Made by a program: the position numbers and the translations under genes. From NCBI GenBank assembly GCA_029721435.1, contig CM056576.1, forward strand, positions 117,603,166-117,667,165: a stretch of DNA of 64,000 nt, given 5' to 3'. Under the pieces are notes generated by a model. It did not search any database, was not told the DNA's origin, and saw only the letters and a program-made list of their open reading frames with translations. The stretch is from Gymnothorax reevesii (Eukaryota; Chordata; Actinopteri; Anguilliformes; Muraenidae). Shown here in pieces: positions 21,270 to 32,215 of this stretch; within the stretch, counting starts at the first letter, position 1, and each line of letters opens with the position of its first letter.

Positions 21270-23452
21270 TATGGAGAGTGATTTGTGCCATAATTAAATA
21301 CAATACACACATTGAAATACAATGCACTAATTGAAATACAATACACATATCGAAAATACAATACATGCCTCGAAATACAATACACACCTCAAAAATACAT
21401 TACATGTGTAACAATAAATACAATACTAAAATTATTTCTTTTTCAATGTCTATCAGGAATATTCATGCCAAAATGAATGCATATCACGCCTCGAAATGCT
21501 ATACATACCTTGAAAATACAATACAAATGTAACAATAAATACAATACAAAAATGCTTTGTTTTTCAATGTCGGTCAGGAATATTTGTGCCAAAATTAAAA
21601 CAATACAACCGTATTGTTTTTCAAGTTGTGTATTGTATTTCAATGTGCGCATTGTATTTCAATGAGTGAATTGTATTTCCATGAGTGCATTGTATTTCCA
21701 TGTGTGGTTTTGGCACTATGTAAATTTTAGTCAATGAGCTCCGACCAATTAATATGATTGGACGAGGCTTTCCATAGAGTGCCTAAGTCACGCCCGGTTG
21801 GTACTCTGATGTATACGATGGTCTGGGTGAATACACTTGTCTGATTGGCTGGCAGGTGTTAATTAAAACCGTGAAACCGCACAGATAGTTCGGCTACGTT
21901 AGTTTGACCGTTCGAAGTGGGAAATTCATCCGCTATCAACCGATAGCAACGTAAGAGCACTGGCATTTGGCTATGTATAACAGAAACCGAGATACTCATT
22001 TATCTCCAGGGGACTGTTTCAATAAACTTTACTTGTCTGACCGAGTCAAACCATCAGTCGAGTGAAAAGTCGGTCCTTCGACAGACCGTGTCCGTCAGGT
22101 GTTTCAATAAATAAAACAAAAGTAGGATGTCCGACCATGGTCCGACGGTTCATCACTGTTCGTTCGAAGTTGCGTGAGAGTTTACACCTCAGCGATGCAC
22201 TGCTTCGCTATTTGACGTTCAAATATTCGAAATAAGTTAACGTTAAATGAAATAAGAAAAAAAACCCGATTTTGATTAGGTAGATCATTAACTTCTATCC
22301 AGACACAAATTTACGGCGCACATCGCTGTACGATGTCACATAACGTTAAGTATCATTTTCAGTAGGCTGTTAACTGAATACAGTCCAGCTAATTAAAAGC
22401 AGTCTTTGCTCATTGTGCACTCTGTGCTAAAACTACGATTGGCAACAAAACAAAGCTCTTCAACACACGAGACATTAAAACATTCCTATCGTCACAATCG
22501 CTCATTTTACAGAATCGAGTTAAGCTGCTTTCACACTGGACGAAAAACGAATGTTTCGCACGACAGATTATTCAAAGTCAATGCAAAGACACGAGATCGT
22601 CCTGTGGGGCGGTTAACGATAGGTGCTGCAGCGATAATGACCGTAAAAATTAAAGTAGTGAAGTAATCACCCTTTATTCATTGAACGACAGGAAGCTAAC
22701 ATGTCCACTTCATGTGTCAGCGATTGCTGACAGTTCGCTGACTACGTGCTCTGACGACAGACCGATTTCAGCTCGCTATCTCTACGGAAACCATTATTTA
22801 TATTTGTAGACTTGTTGGTCCAAACAAATCCGCCGGCCAGCGTGGGCGCCTGGCCAATCCTGGCCACGCAGGGCGTATCTAGCCAAGAACCAGCCTACAT
22901 CGTGCCAAAACTGCATATCGAAATACAATACTGCATATTGAAATACAATACAAGGTGTATTGTATTTCATTGCGAGGCTTTTGGCACGGAGCTTGAAATA
23001 CAATACATGCCTCGAAAATACAATACATGAGTAACAATAAATACAATACGAACATAATTTGTTTTTCAATGTCGGTCAGGATTATTCATGACAAAATTAA
23101 ATACAATGCACACATTGAAATACAATACACGTATTGAGAATACAATACACATTTTAAAATACAATACACATCTCGAAAATACAATGCAGTTGTATTGTTT
23201 TAATTTTGGCACAAATATTCCTGACTCACATTGAAAAACAAAGCATTTTTGTATTGTATTTACGGTTACACATGTATTGTATTTTCAAGATATGTATTGT
23301 ATTTTCAAGATGTGTAATGTATTTAAGCATTTTTGTATTGTATTTATTGCTACATATGTATTGTATTTTCAAGATGTGTATTGCATTTCAATAAGTGCAT
23401 TGTATTTCAATGTGTGTATTGTATTGAATTATGGCACAAATCACCCTCCATA
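21270..23452. mobile_element. unclassified DNA element with AATACAAT-array terminal inverted repeats
   Basis: The left end TATGGAGAGTGATTTGTGCC and the right end (minus strand) TATGGAGGGTGATTTGTGCC start inverted repeats that continue for well over 130 bp. CTTCTA flanks both sides (21264-21269 and 23453-23458). Each arm is an array of 16-20-bp units with the core GAAATACAATACAC, grouped in larger blocks that each close with TCAATGTCGGTCAGGAATAT and TGTGCCAAAATTAAA. Extra arrays in mixed orientation lie near 22915-23180. The 1.1-kb core (21720-22890) shows no recognisable transposase and contains a Harbinger-type terminus at 22523. A 6-bp duplication is reported for a few superfamilies such as Polinton or Dada, but the termini do not let me choose one. 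Confidence 0.72.
22523..22605 (+). mobile_element. single Harbinger-type terminus
   Basis: Starts after TTA with AGCTGCTTTCACACTGGACG and runs through CGCACGACAGATTATTCAAAG and TCAATGCAAAGACACG. It is the same terminus as at 48717. No partner end was found, so this is a one-sided fragment inside the AATACAAT-array element. Confidence 0.55.
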
Positions 23453-23517
23453 CTTCTACAAGTACGTTGTAGGTGATGCATTCTCAGGGATGCCCCTGCA
23501 TATTTCAACGAGGCAAC

Positions 23518-24312
23518 TGTCACAACCCTTGTGTGAAGACCTTCTGTTTCTCCTCTCATTCAGCAACTTGTGTGACTATTAGCAGCATGTCTCCTTTGAT
23601 TGTTTTACGTCTTGTGTGTTGCCCTCCCTGGCTGTCTTGTTTTATTGTTACTTCCTGATGTACTTGTGATGTGTATTTAAACCCCTTGCTTTGAGTTGCG
23701 AGTTGCTGGATTGTAAATAGCTATTTGTGCTAAGAACAAGTCAGCATTACTAGTAAAAACTCTTTGTCTTTATGCAGTGAAATGTAACCATTAATGATAT
23801 TAAAATTTACGGAAGCATTCCTCTTTACTTGATTAATTCAAACAAGTTCCCAAGCCTACTCAGGGTCCAGGATTGGGACCACTTTCAAACTGACCAAGTT
23901 CAAGTCAGCTCCTTTCTTTCCAGTTTTATAAGAACAAGCTCTGGAACATAATTTAGGGTCCATGATTGGGACTGCATTCTTCTTAACCTTGCCCAAGTCT
24001 GTTTGTCTATCCAGTTTGTTAGGAGCAAGCTCCCAATGTTTCGACGGTCATCAGGATTGGAACGAGTTTCCTTGAAGCTACTCCATCCTAACTATGGACA
24101 GTGTGGCTCTGGCATAGTGTACACGCCACCTAGCAGTCCTGAAAAGCCACTTGGCTAAGATTGACTTTGCCCTGTTTCACCCACTACATCTTAATCTGAC
24201 TGTGCCTTCTTATTCTGGGTTCAACCCCACTGTTACTGTATGATTATCAATAAACCTCACTGTTGGATTGTACTCTGCCTCTGCACTGGATTCCTGGCCT
24301 GGATTATAACAG
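23518..24312 (+). mobile_element. possible LTR or LTR-like region containing a 90-bp tandem repeat
   Basis: Begins TGTCACAACCCTTGTGTGAAG, carries a TATA-like GTATTTAAACC near 23672 and AATAAA at 24249-24254 followed by a C/T-rich stretch, and ends near ATTATAACA. These are usual LTR features, but no TSD or adjoining retrotransposon coding region is present. The 90-bp tandem repeat sits in the middle. Confidence 0.3.
23826..24085 (+). repeat. about 91-bp tandem repeat, diverged (three units)
   Basis: Three units share the frame AACAAGCT..., GGGTCCA(G/T)GATTGGGAC and a closing TCCAGTTT. The second and third units begin near 23930 and 24010. Units are strongly diverged, so the array is old. A second array with the same consensus lies in opposite orientation at 60490-60760. 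Confidence 0.6.
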
Positions 24313-24344
24313 TAATAACGACATTTTGCAGGTGTTACAACACC

Positions 24345-24775
24345 GCAGCTCCCTTATCGAAAAGTGTGGCTGCTGGACTGGCCTACCTGCCGTCTAGACC
24401 AGTCTACTTCCAAAGTTCACAATATGACAATACCAAGAGGTCTACTGCCAAAGAAATATATCAAGCAAAATGTCAAAAAAAACATCAAAACTGGAACAAT
24501 TGGTGTCCGCAGCTCCTCAAAATATTAATTAGAGGGTGGTTTAAAGGAAAGGTGATGTTACACAGTGTTAATCACATCAATATCACTTTTCTGGAATATG
24601 TCACAGGCATCAAATTTGGAAGGAGTGTTTTTTTTTTCCAAAACTGAGTAAAAATGGAAATACACAACATCGTTATTGTTTTTCACTGAAGGAAGGACAA
24701 GGATGGTTTATAAATCTGTGTTTTCCTTTTTATTTGCACCTTACATAATGTCCAAACTCATTCGCAAATGGGTTT
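24345..24775 (+). mobile_element. 3' remnant of a Tc1-like element
   Basis: The nucleotide string GCTGCTGGACTGGCCT corresponds to the LDWP segment just before the third catalytic residue of Tc1 transposases. AAAGGAAAGGTGATGTTACAC corresponds to their C-terminal KRKGDV. The tail CTTACATAATGTCC resembles the terminal repeat of the CAAACCCCAATTCC family. The 5' half and left end are missing and the frame is broken many times. Confidence 0.5.
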
Positions 24776-24866
24776 GCATTTGTGTGCCCTAATTTTACTA
24801 TATTTATCTTATAACTGCTGAACTAAAGCAGTTATAAGACAGAATCATATGTTTTAACACAAATTA

Positions 24867-26483
24867 CTGCGCCCTCCATAATTATTGGCATCCCTGGTTA
24901 AGATGTGTTAAAAGCCTTAAAATAAATTCAATTTTTATTGCAGAAGCATACTCTCACACTGAGAATTGTAGAAAAATGTAACCTTCAACTCAAGTGAATT
25001 ATAAGGGAAGACACCAATCCCTGCCTAAGAAATAATTATTTTTCATAAATCACCTGTTCCACAATTATTGGCACTCCTAACAATTCCTAGGTAATAAATG
25101 TAATTGAAGTATTTCTGTCATTTCTACAGTAGTTTACAAAATTGATCAGAGTATCCAGAAACATTTAATCAGTAATTCATCACTTCTTGTTTCCCTGGGG
25201 TATAAATATGACGTGACACAGATGCCATTTCTCTTATCCACTCTTCAACATGGGAAAGACAAAGGAAATCACCATTCAAGTAAGGCAGATGTGTGTCGAC
25301 CTTCACAAGTCAGGCAATGACTACAAGAAAATAGCCACTCGCCTGCACCCACCCATATCTACTGTCAGAAGAGTCATTAAGAAGTTTAAAACGACAGGAA
25401 CAGTGGTAAACAAGCCTGGATGAGGACGCAAGGTTATTTTGCCATCACGCACAGTGAGGAGGATAGTAAGAGAAAAAAAAAGTTCTCCAAAGCTCATTGT
25501 TAAAGAATTGCAACATATTGTAGCATCTTGGGGTCACAAAGTCTCCAAAACAATCATCAGGCGCTATCTACATTCCAACAAGGTGTTTGGGAGGCATGCA
25601 CGGAAAAAACCTTTTCTCACTCACAGTCATAAACGCAAACTTCAGGAGTTCACTAAGCAGTACTAGAACTTCAACTGGGACCATGTGCTTTGGTCAGATG
25701 TGCCCAAGATAGAGCTTTTTGGCAACAAATGCTCTATGTGGGTCTGGCGGAACACAAAAGATGAGTATGCAGAAAAGCACCTCATGCCCACTGTGAAGTA
25801 TGGGGGAGGATCAGTGATGCTGTGGGCCTGTTTCTCTTCCAGAGGCCGTGGGAACCTTGTTAGGGTGCATGGCATCATGAACACTTTGAAATACCAGGAC
25901 ATTTTAAATCAAAATCTGGTGGCCTCTGCCCGAAAGCTGAAGATGGGTCATCACTGGGTCTTTCAGCAAGATAATGACCCGAAGCATGTGGCCAAATCTA
26001 CGCAGAAATGGTTCCCCAGACACAGAATCAAGCTCCTCCCATAGCCATCTCAGTCCCCAGACATCAACCCCATTGAAAACCTGTGGAGTGAGCTGACGAG
26101 GAGAGTGCAGAGGAGAGGACCCAGGTCGCTGGATGATTTAGAGAGATTGTGCAAAGAGGAATGGTCGAAGATCTCTCATTCTGTATTCCGCCATCTTGTG
26201 AAAAATTATAGGAGATGATTCGGTGCAGCTTTGTTGGCAAAAAGGGGTTGTACAAAGTATTAACATCAGGGGCGCTAATAATTGTGGCATACATGATTTG
26301 ATGTAAAAGAATTTTTTCTTAATGTGGGATTTTTTTTCCCCACTGAATAAATGCACTTGAATTAAAGGTTGGATTTTCCTCTTTTTTTCATTGTGGTCCT
26401 ATATTATTTAGAAAAATACTGAATTTATTAGAAGCTAAAGAACACATCTTAACCAGCGGTGCCAATAATTATGGAGGGCGCTG
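24867..26483 (+). mobile_element. complete Tc1-like element of a third lineage, 1.6 kb
   Basis: TA flanks the element at 24865-24866 and 26484-26485. The ends are CTGCGCCCTCCATAATTATT on the left and CAGCGCCCTCCATAATTATT on the minus strand at the right, continuing as GGCA-CCC. A plus-strand transposase frame runs through the middle without frameshifts. At about 1.62 kb its length is normal for Tc1 elements. Confidence 0.93.
25250..26263 (+). pseudogene. Tc1-like DD34E transposase with four nonsense codons and no frameshift
   Basis: ATG at 25250 (MGKTKEITIQVRQM) opens a 337-codon frame ending in TAA 26261-26263. An N-terminal paired-like DNA-binding region (HPPISTVRRVIKKF, then RTVRRIVR) precedes the core. 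The triad is complete: D150 in LWSDVPKIELF, D241 in FQQDNDPKH and E276 in SPDINPIENLW, with the canonical 34-residue spacing. Stops are TGA 25421, TAG 25664, TAG 26042 and TGA 26216. At least three fit single G:C to A:T changes from arginine or tryptophan codons usual in the family. The residue after the first aspartate is valine rather than the usual glutamate. Confidence 0.93.
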
Positions 26484-26485
26484 TA

Positions 26486-27106
26486 CATGAAAATGACCAC
26501 TGTCGGCTATATCGATAATTAAAACCATAAGCATAATAATGCCTGCGTTTGGGTTACTGCAACTGATATGAGAATATGAAAGTCATAATGCAACTGAATT
26601 ATCTAATATGATTGCTGACAAAAATGCCAACACTAGACAAAACACAAATTAGAGCAACTTAATGGCAAAATATTATTTGCATCACTGCAAATGTATTGAT
26701 CTATCCATACATAAACATTAAAAACTGCCATTTAAGGTATAGTTTGTGTTCCAACTGACAGAATATCTGCAGAATTCCTTCATGTTATTTTACCCTCGTG
26801 GAGCACTCAACTCCCTTTACACACAGGCACTTACTGACAGACAAGCAGTGAATTCTCTTTCAGGTGGCAGATTGCGGACTAAATTGCTGCCCTGGAGCCA
26901 GAAAGGAGAAGAAAAGGCATTTCAGTTTGAACATAAACCTTACAGAATACAAACATTTCCCTGAAGGTGTGCTCAGTGGCATTCTGTATTCTATTTTAAT
27001 GAGGTATAAAAGGAACACACCTAAATTTGGGGAGGTGTGTCTGCTGGGGGACGGAAGGTCCACTGAGTGTATTTATCAATGGATCTGTTTGATGTGTAAT
27101 CATATT
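26486..27106. other. no recognisable feature
   Basis: Unique-looking sequence with several short overlapping open frames near 26750-27060. None has a recognisable domain. Confidence 0.35.
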
Positions 27107-27186
27107 GGCCCTCATTTATCAAACGTGCATACACCAAAAAAATGGGTTACGCCAAAACTGCCGCATGGATCGGCATTTATCAATCT

Positions 27187-27553
27187 GACCTGTTCGCAGT
27201 CATTTTCATGATTAACAAAATGTTCACTCCAAGAGCGCTCCGCACTTAACAGGTGCTGCTTGTTCTCCCCGATTAGGTAAGACGACAATCATTCATCTGG
27301 AAACGTTTGCTTAATTTAAATCAACGTTATTAAAAATTACTCCGGTATTGCGTGGGAAAAAAGTAGCACTTGGCGGTGAAATAGGCTATAAAAAGCATGC
27401 GGCTCTATTTGACTTTGATTTGAATTATGCAAACGCGTCCAGAAGAATTATTGTCGTCTTATCTAATCGGGGAGAACAAGCATCACCTGTTAAGTGCGCA
27501 GCGCTCTCGGAGTGAACATTTTGTTAATCATGAAAATGACTGCGAACAGGTCA
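27187..27553. repeat. 103-bp inverted repeat within the Harbinger element
   Basis: 27187-27290 and 27450-27553 are inverted copies with only a few mismatches over about 103 bp. The shared words include GACCTGTTCGCAGTCATTTT and CTTGTTCTCCCCGATTAG. The loop is about 160 bp. The arms are far better preserved than the surrounding element. Confidence 0.85.
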
Positions 27554-27737
27554 GGACTAATAATTCTTTAAAACAGATGTTATGTCCACCCCAATTCTCA
27601 GTTTTACGGAATTTACCCCATGACTTCATCGCTGTTAGATCGCATGAGAAACCGTGTCTTCAGTTGCCTATTATGATAATTGGAAAACGCGTCAATTAAG
27701 AAAAATAATTGAGAACTAGCCAGAACTATCCGAATTG

Positions 27738-27974
27738 TCATAAAGGGACGTGTCTGTGCCACCCCAATTCCCGGTTCTGGCTTCGCCCCTGCTTGAATAA
27801 GCGCGAATAGTCACTTCGATTTATTAATGAATTCAAACAAACGTCTCCTGAACTCTGGTTTTCCACCTCAACGGTGTTTGCCGCAGCAGCAATAGTTTTC
27901 CAAACTGCAGCCTTTTGGGCTCCCTTTATGCCACTCTTAAGACTTCCAAATAAAATTATTTTGTTTTTCTCCAT
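27738..27974 (-). pseudogene. Myb/SANT-like protein of Harbinger, N-terminal fragment
   Basis: Reads KIILFGSLKSGIKGAQKAAVW followed by TIAAAANTVEVENQSS. This resembles the helix-turn-helix (Myb/SANT-like) protein that Harbinger elements encode next to their transposase and that helps bind the terminal repeats. The conserved tryptophan and alanine/asparagine positions of the second helix are visible. The fragment is cut at the 5' side by the insertion at 27978 and loses similarity after about 45 residues. Confidence 0.55.
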
Positions 27975-28283
27975 CTCTGCTCAACCTCTGAAAAGTTTCT
28001 AAACATAAGTTACAGGGATTTTGCTGTAATCCAAGAACGTGATTTCGTGAGCACGATTTTCTCTCGGGACAGCTCCTCCCGAGATCTTCACGAGATCTGG
28101 GTAAAACCTGACGTCAGGTTGTGCCGTCCAATTAGTACAGACCTAGCCAGAGCCAATCACTGCGCTGGACCTGCCCACACTGGAAACTATTCTAGCAGGC
28201 ACTAACAACGGCAGATCATACTATGCTTATGTACTATGTAGCGTCTACACTTTTGTAAATACAAAAGAAGAACCACAGATCAT

Positions 28284-28547
28284 TTGAGGTGCAATTTTGT
28301 CAGCATCTCTCCCAAAGCTACTTGTCCGTTTACTTTTGGACGCAAAAAAAAAACAAATATTTCTCTTCCAAAAGATGATGCCACCAGAAATCAGTGGGTA
28401 GCTTTTTTGTTTGCTGGCAGCAAACAGCCACGGCCAAAGAGAACGTTTGCTGTTTGTGCTCAGTCAATAAAGGATAATTCGACACAGGATAAGCGTTTCA
28501 GCTGCTTCTCAAACCTGAAGCAGTTGCATCGATCAAGCGCTTGGAGC
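28284..28547 (+). pseudogene. THAP domain of the second Kolobok-like element, broken
   Basis: Open from ATG 28284 through CPFTFGRKKK, SLPKDDATRNQWVAFLFAG, KRTFAVCAQ, and then in a shifted frame toward LLLKPEAVASIK. It lacks the segment with histidine (HFTKDSF) that the copy at 7.0 kb retains: 16 to 17 bp around it is deleted. The two copies are therefore broken at different places, which argues that each decayed independently after insertion. Confidence 0.6.
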
Positions 28548-29502
28548 CACAAGCTGTCAGTAACCATATAACAGCAAATAATTAAAGTGAAGCTAACGTG
28601 TTACGGATGGCTAGCAGGACCGCTAGCGATAGTTAGCACTAACAACTGGCCTCAAACGCCGGCTTTGTAAAATGTCTGAAGATAAAGCCTGTATCTGTCG
28701 CGACTGTCTGTGACTCACAGAGACAGAAGCTGTAAGTTGTTTTTACTGCATAAGTCAACCTGACGTTACAGCCAGCTGATTGTGGCTGTAGCACAGCGGC
28801 TAATAAAGCCAAGTTACGGTCGCTAATGTTTGTGTCCTAATAATGCAAGAGTGATATCAAGGGAAATTCTATAGAAGGTGTGTGAACATAACTTGTTACA
28901 TAACTTTTAATACTTGTTTGTACAAAAAATGTGGATGCTTAGTACAACTGTTCACAGTAACAGAACTTGCTGTCTCTAAAAACTGTATTGCAAGGACCAG
29001 CTACTGCATGTTAGTTTGAGTGTCGTGCTAATTCAAAATGCCCCTGGTTAACGTATATGCAGTAATTCCGATCAGCATGCTTGTGTTACTTTGGTAAGCA
29101 TCAATGTGGCAGTTTCATCACAACGTTGCCCGATTGTAGCCACTACAGTTAGTGATCACTTCACTTATCCATGACTGGGATCAGCCGGTCAACTTCGCAA
29201 ATGTCCGAGCAAGCTCTCTGGTGCTACCATGAAAGCAGTGCGAAACGCAGAAGCTCTGCTGGTATAAAAATGATTTCTCTGCACTACCTTGACATAATTT
29301 CATCCCCCTTTAGAAATTGTTGTGGCTAATTAAAACCTGAAAAAGGCAAAGATTAAATAGGTAATTCTTTCCTGTAGAAGTGATCAATTTGCCAGCTCCA
29401 CGTAAGCAACTGTCCACGCTAACGGAACTTATGGTCTGCAAAACCTGTATTATCTTCATAACATAACCGAGCTCTCTCTAGCTGTCACGTACTATCCATA
29501 AA

Positions 29503-29765
29503 GCTGCTTTCACATCAAAAACGAAACAAATTTTTCGCAGGACAGATTAGCCTACATTCAAACTCAATGCAAAGACGCGAATACACGTTATGGCACGTCA
29601 AGCAGCTTTCACACCGGACGCGAAACAAATTTTTCACGCGACAGATTAGCTACATTCAAAGTCAATGCAAAGACGCGAATACAGGCGTTATAGGCGCTTT
29701 AAGCAGCTTTCACAGTGGACGCGAAATGAATTTTTCGCGCGACAGATTACATTTAAAGTCATGAC
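29503..29765 (+). repeat. three tandem Harbinger-type termini, about 100-bp period
   Basis: AAGC(T/A)GCTTTCACA begins at 29501, 29600 and 29701. Each unit continues through GAAACAAATTTTTCGC, GACAGATTA and CAATGCAAAGACGCG, and all three point the same way. TAA precedes the first. This is a head-to-tail array of one transposon end rather than a normal inverted pair. Confidence 0.75.
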
Positions 29766-31819
29766 CACTTACCAGCTACTGCATGTTAGTTCGCGTGCTC
29801 TGCTAATTAAAAATGCTCCTGGTTAACGTATATGCAGCAATTATGATCGGTATGCTTGTGTTACTTCTGTAAGCATCAATGTGGCAGTTTCATCATAACG
29901 TTGCCTGATATAACCAGAGAGGTGCTGTATGTGTCAGCCAAGTTGGGCTGCAGTTAGACCAGAAGTAGATTTTGCAGAGCTTGGGGTGCGTTTTTGGTGC
30001 TTATGAAACGATTGCTTCACTTATTCATGACTTGAGTAAGCCTGATATATCTCCAATGGCTGGGCAAGCTCCCTGATACTACTGGTGAAAGCAATAGGGA
30101 AGCGCACAGGCTAACGTGTTCGGTATGACAAACGCTGCATTGCCATCGATTGAATATTAAATTTTTTCCTGTAAAAGTGATCTCTTCGTTAGCTCCACAT
30201 AACCAACCCTACGCAGACGGAACTTACGGTCTGTAAAACCTGTATTGTGTTCACGACATAACCAGAGCTCTGTCTAGCTCTCGCACGCCATCCATAATGC
30301 GCCCATTTTCCGCGAGGAAAAGCTGGTCATTCCGAAGCAACAAGTAAACCATTACCACGGGCAATTTCCAAAAAGGCCGTTTAGCTTGGAGCTTTCGCCC
30401 CTCCGTCATATACCAGCGCGGAAGCTGTTCGTTTCTCCACGCTAACAACACACCACAGCTATGCACATGAACCAGCAGGTCCTATTGCACACTGAAGCAG
30501 TCCATAAGCTGTTGGTCCGCTTTTAGCTGCTGCTCGCTGCCCATGTTTCCCTCTAAACTCAGACACACCGGATTTCTACAGTCTCTGGTCTACACTTGGG
30601 CATGTCGACCCGTTCTACAAATGTGTCTATATGGGGTGGATTCTAGCTTGCCCTGCATCCTAGCTAAGAGTAGTAAAACCGATGTGCTCACCAACTGTTG
30701 CCGAAGGAAACTGTAGCCGATAGCAAATTCGTGCTTGAGCTGCCAGATTTTTGCACTGTGTCCTCCACTTTCATTGTTACGTTTATTAGAACAAGTTAAT
30801 TTCATTAGATCTAGACACATGTACTGCTTTTTAAAGCAGAATTTCCCCACTGATTCTTTAGCTCAGATAGCAGACGCGTCTCACATTTCACTGTGTCACT
30901 GCATCATCCCGCCTAGATCTGCCCTCCGAAGAGCTGGCCAGTCAGAAGAAAGTAGGCACATGGGGAGTGGGAGCAATAGCGGAAGAGCCACTCTAATGAG
31001 GCATTTCAGGCAGAGACCTCTATGGACCACAAATGGGGTTTTTTGAGGATGACAGTACGAGCAAAATAGTTACCCTTTTTTTACTTTGCGTGATCAGGAG
31101 TACTCAAGGGGTGTCAAAGACCAAAATATAAACTTGGAAAAATGGAATATTAGATCCCCTTTAATTTTGCATGTAAGAATGCAGTTGAGCTGTGTTTGGG
31201 TAGGATGACTATTTTTCCTCCAAGAATGTATCCAATCAATAAAATTTTGTATTTTGCAATGTTTATGTTATTATCGTGGACATACGAGTTTTTGTTTCTT
31301 ATAAAATTGTAGATACAAGGTTTTATCAGCAGTCCGACGATATTTCCTTGCAGTGAAGTTCTTTCTTCTTTGCCGTCTTTCGAGAGTCAATATCGTAAAG
31401 TGGGCAAGACTCTGCCTCCCGGAGCATGAATTTATAGGGGCATGTCATGTGAATTACGATGGTTTCTGCCGCCAGATTTATCAATGCCACGCCAGTTCTA
31501 CACCGTACACACTTATAGTAAATCAAACCTGACACCTGGTGAACACTGATATTTACACCAGAATCTGCACCAGATCCTATGCAAGTTTGATAAATTACGG
31601 CCATTGTAAGGACCGGCAGGTAGCCTGTATCCTTATCAATGTCTGAGCCAGCTAGGCTGCGACAAGACTCTTTTGAGGGTGCAGGGAAGGCGGTAAAGGG
31701 TGTTTTGGTTCAATAAGGTTTTGGTGAAAAAACTTAAAAAGGTTTAAGTTCAGGAGCATTCATGACTTGGTAAAGGAGAAAAATGACCCTAGAGAGAAAA
31801 CAAACTGCCATGTCTCAGC

Positions 31820-32215
31820 TTACTCATGTGCTCACACACACGCACTCATAGACGCACAACTGTCCATATATGTAAAGTGCACCCTTAAGCAGAGGCCCAC
31901 AAACACACAAGCAGATGCACGCATCTATGTAGAGACACTTATAAACACAAACACGAACACACATACGCACATACAGCTACACACATAAAAGTACAAACAC
32001 ACATACACACACACACAAACACACAAATACAAACACATTCACACAAAAAAACCACCTACTCAACTATACCCATATGCATAGACACATATAAAAGCACACA
32101 TATGCACACAGATACACATGCACGAACACACATAAGCATATAATAGCACGCACTCGCTGACACATACACGCGAACACACATGCACACACGCGTACACACA
32201 CACACGCACACACAG
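31820..32215 (+). repeat. imperfect (CA)n microsatellite, about 400 bp
   Basis: Long CACA-rich tract with interspersed TA, GA and CG dinucleotides, the cleanest part being 32172-32215. The flanking 31605-31819 has nothing else recognisable. Confidence 0.9.

Larger units (their letters stand above)
27978..31160 (+). mobile_element. second THAP/TTAA (Kolobok-like) element with an internal duplication
   Basis: Homologous to 6682-8519, beginning at the same CTCAACCTCTG and ending TAGATCCCCT before TTAA (31161-31164). It keeps about 0.75 kb that the first copy lost (about 30262-31030). It contains a direct duplication: 28991-29502 (ACCAGCTACTGCATG to CCATAA) is repeated as 29766-30298, and the two are separated by three Harbinger-type termini. 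No left terminus with TTAA is visible. Confidence 0.65.
27107..31602. mobile_element. PIF/Harbinger element, split by a THAP/TTAA element
   Basis: The left terminus GGCCCTCATTTATCAAACGT and the right terminus (minus strand) GGCCGTAATTTATCAAACTT form inverted repeats, and ATT flanks both ends (27104-27106 and 31603-31605). A 3-bp duplication and GGCC...ATTTATCAAA ends match Harbinger elements of fish and frogs. Inside are a Myb-like protein remnant (27738-27974) and a 103-bp inverted repeat (27187-27553). About 3.2 kb of the span is the later insertion 27978-31160. An hAT-like terminal fragment (GGTTCTGGCTTCGCCCCTG, near 27768) also lies inside. No HARBI1 transposase core remains. Confidence 0.7.

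Noticed and set aside
30251..30850. Two open frames on the minus strand inside the second THAP/TTAA element
   Set aside because: No transposase motif could be recognised; they may be chance frames in non-coding parts of the element.
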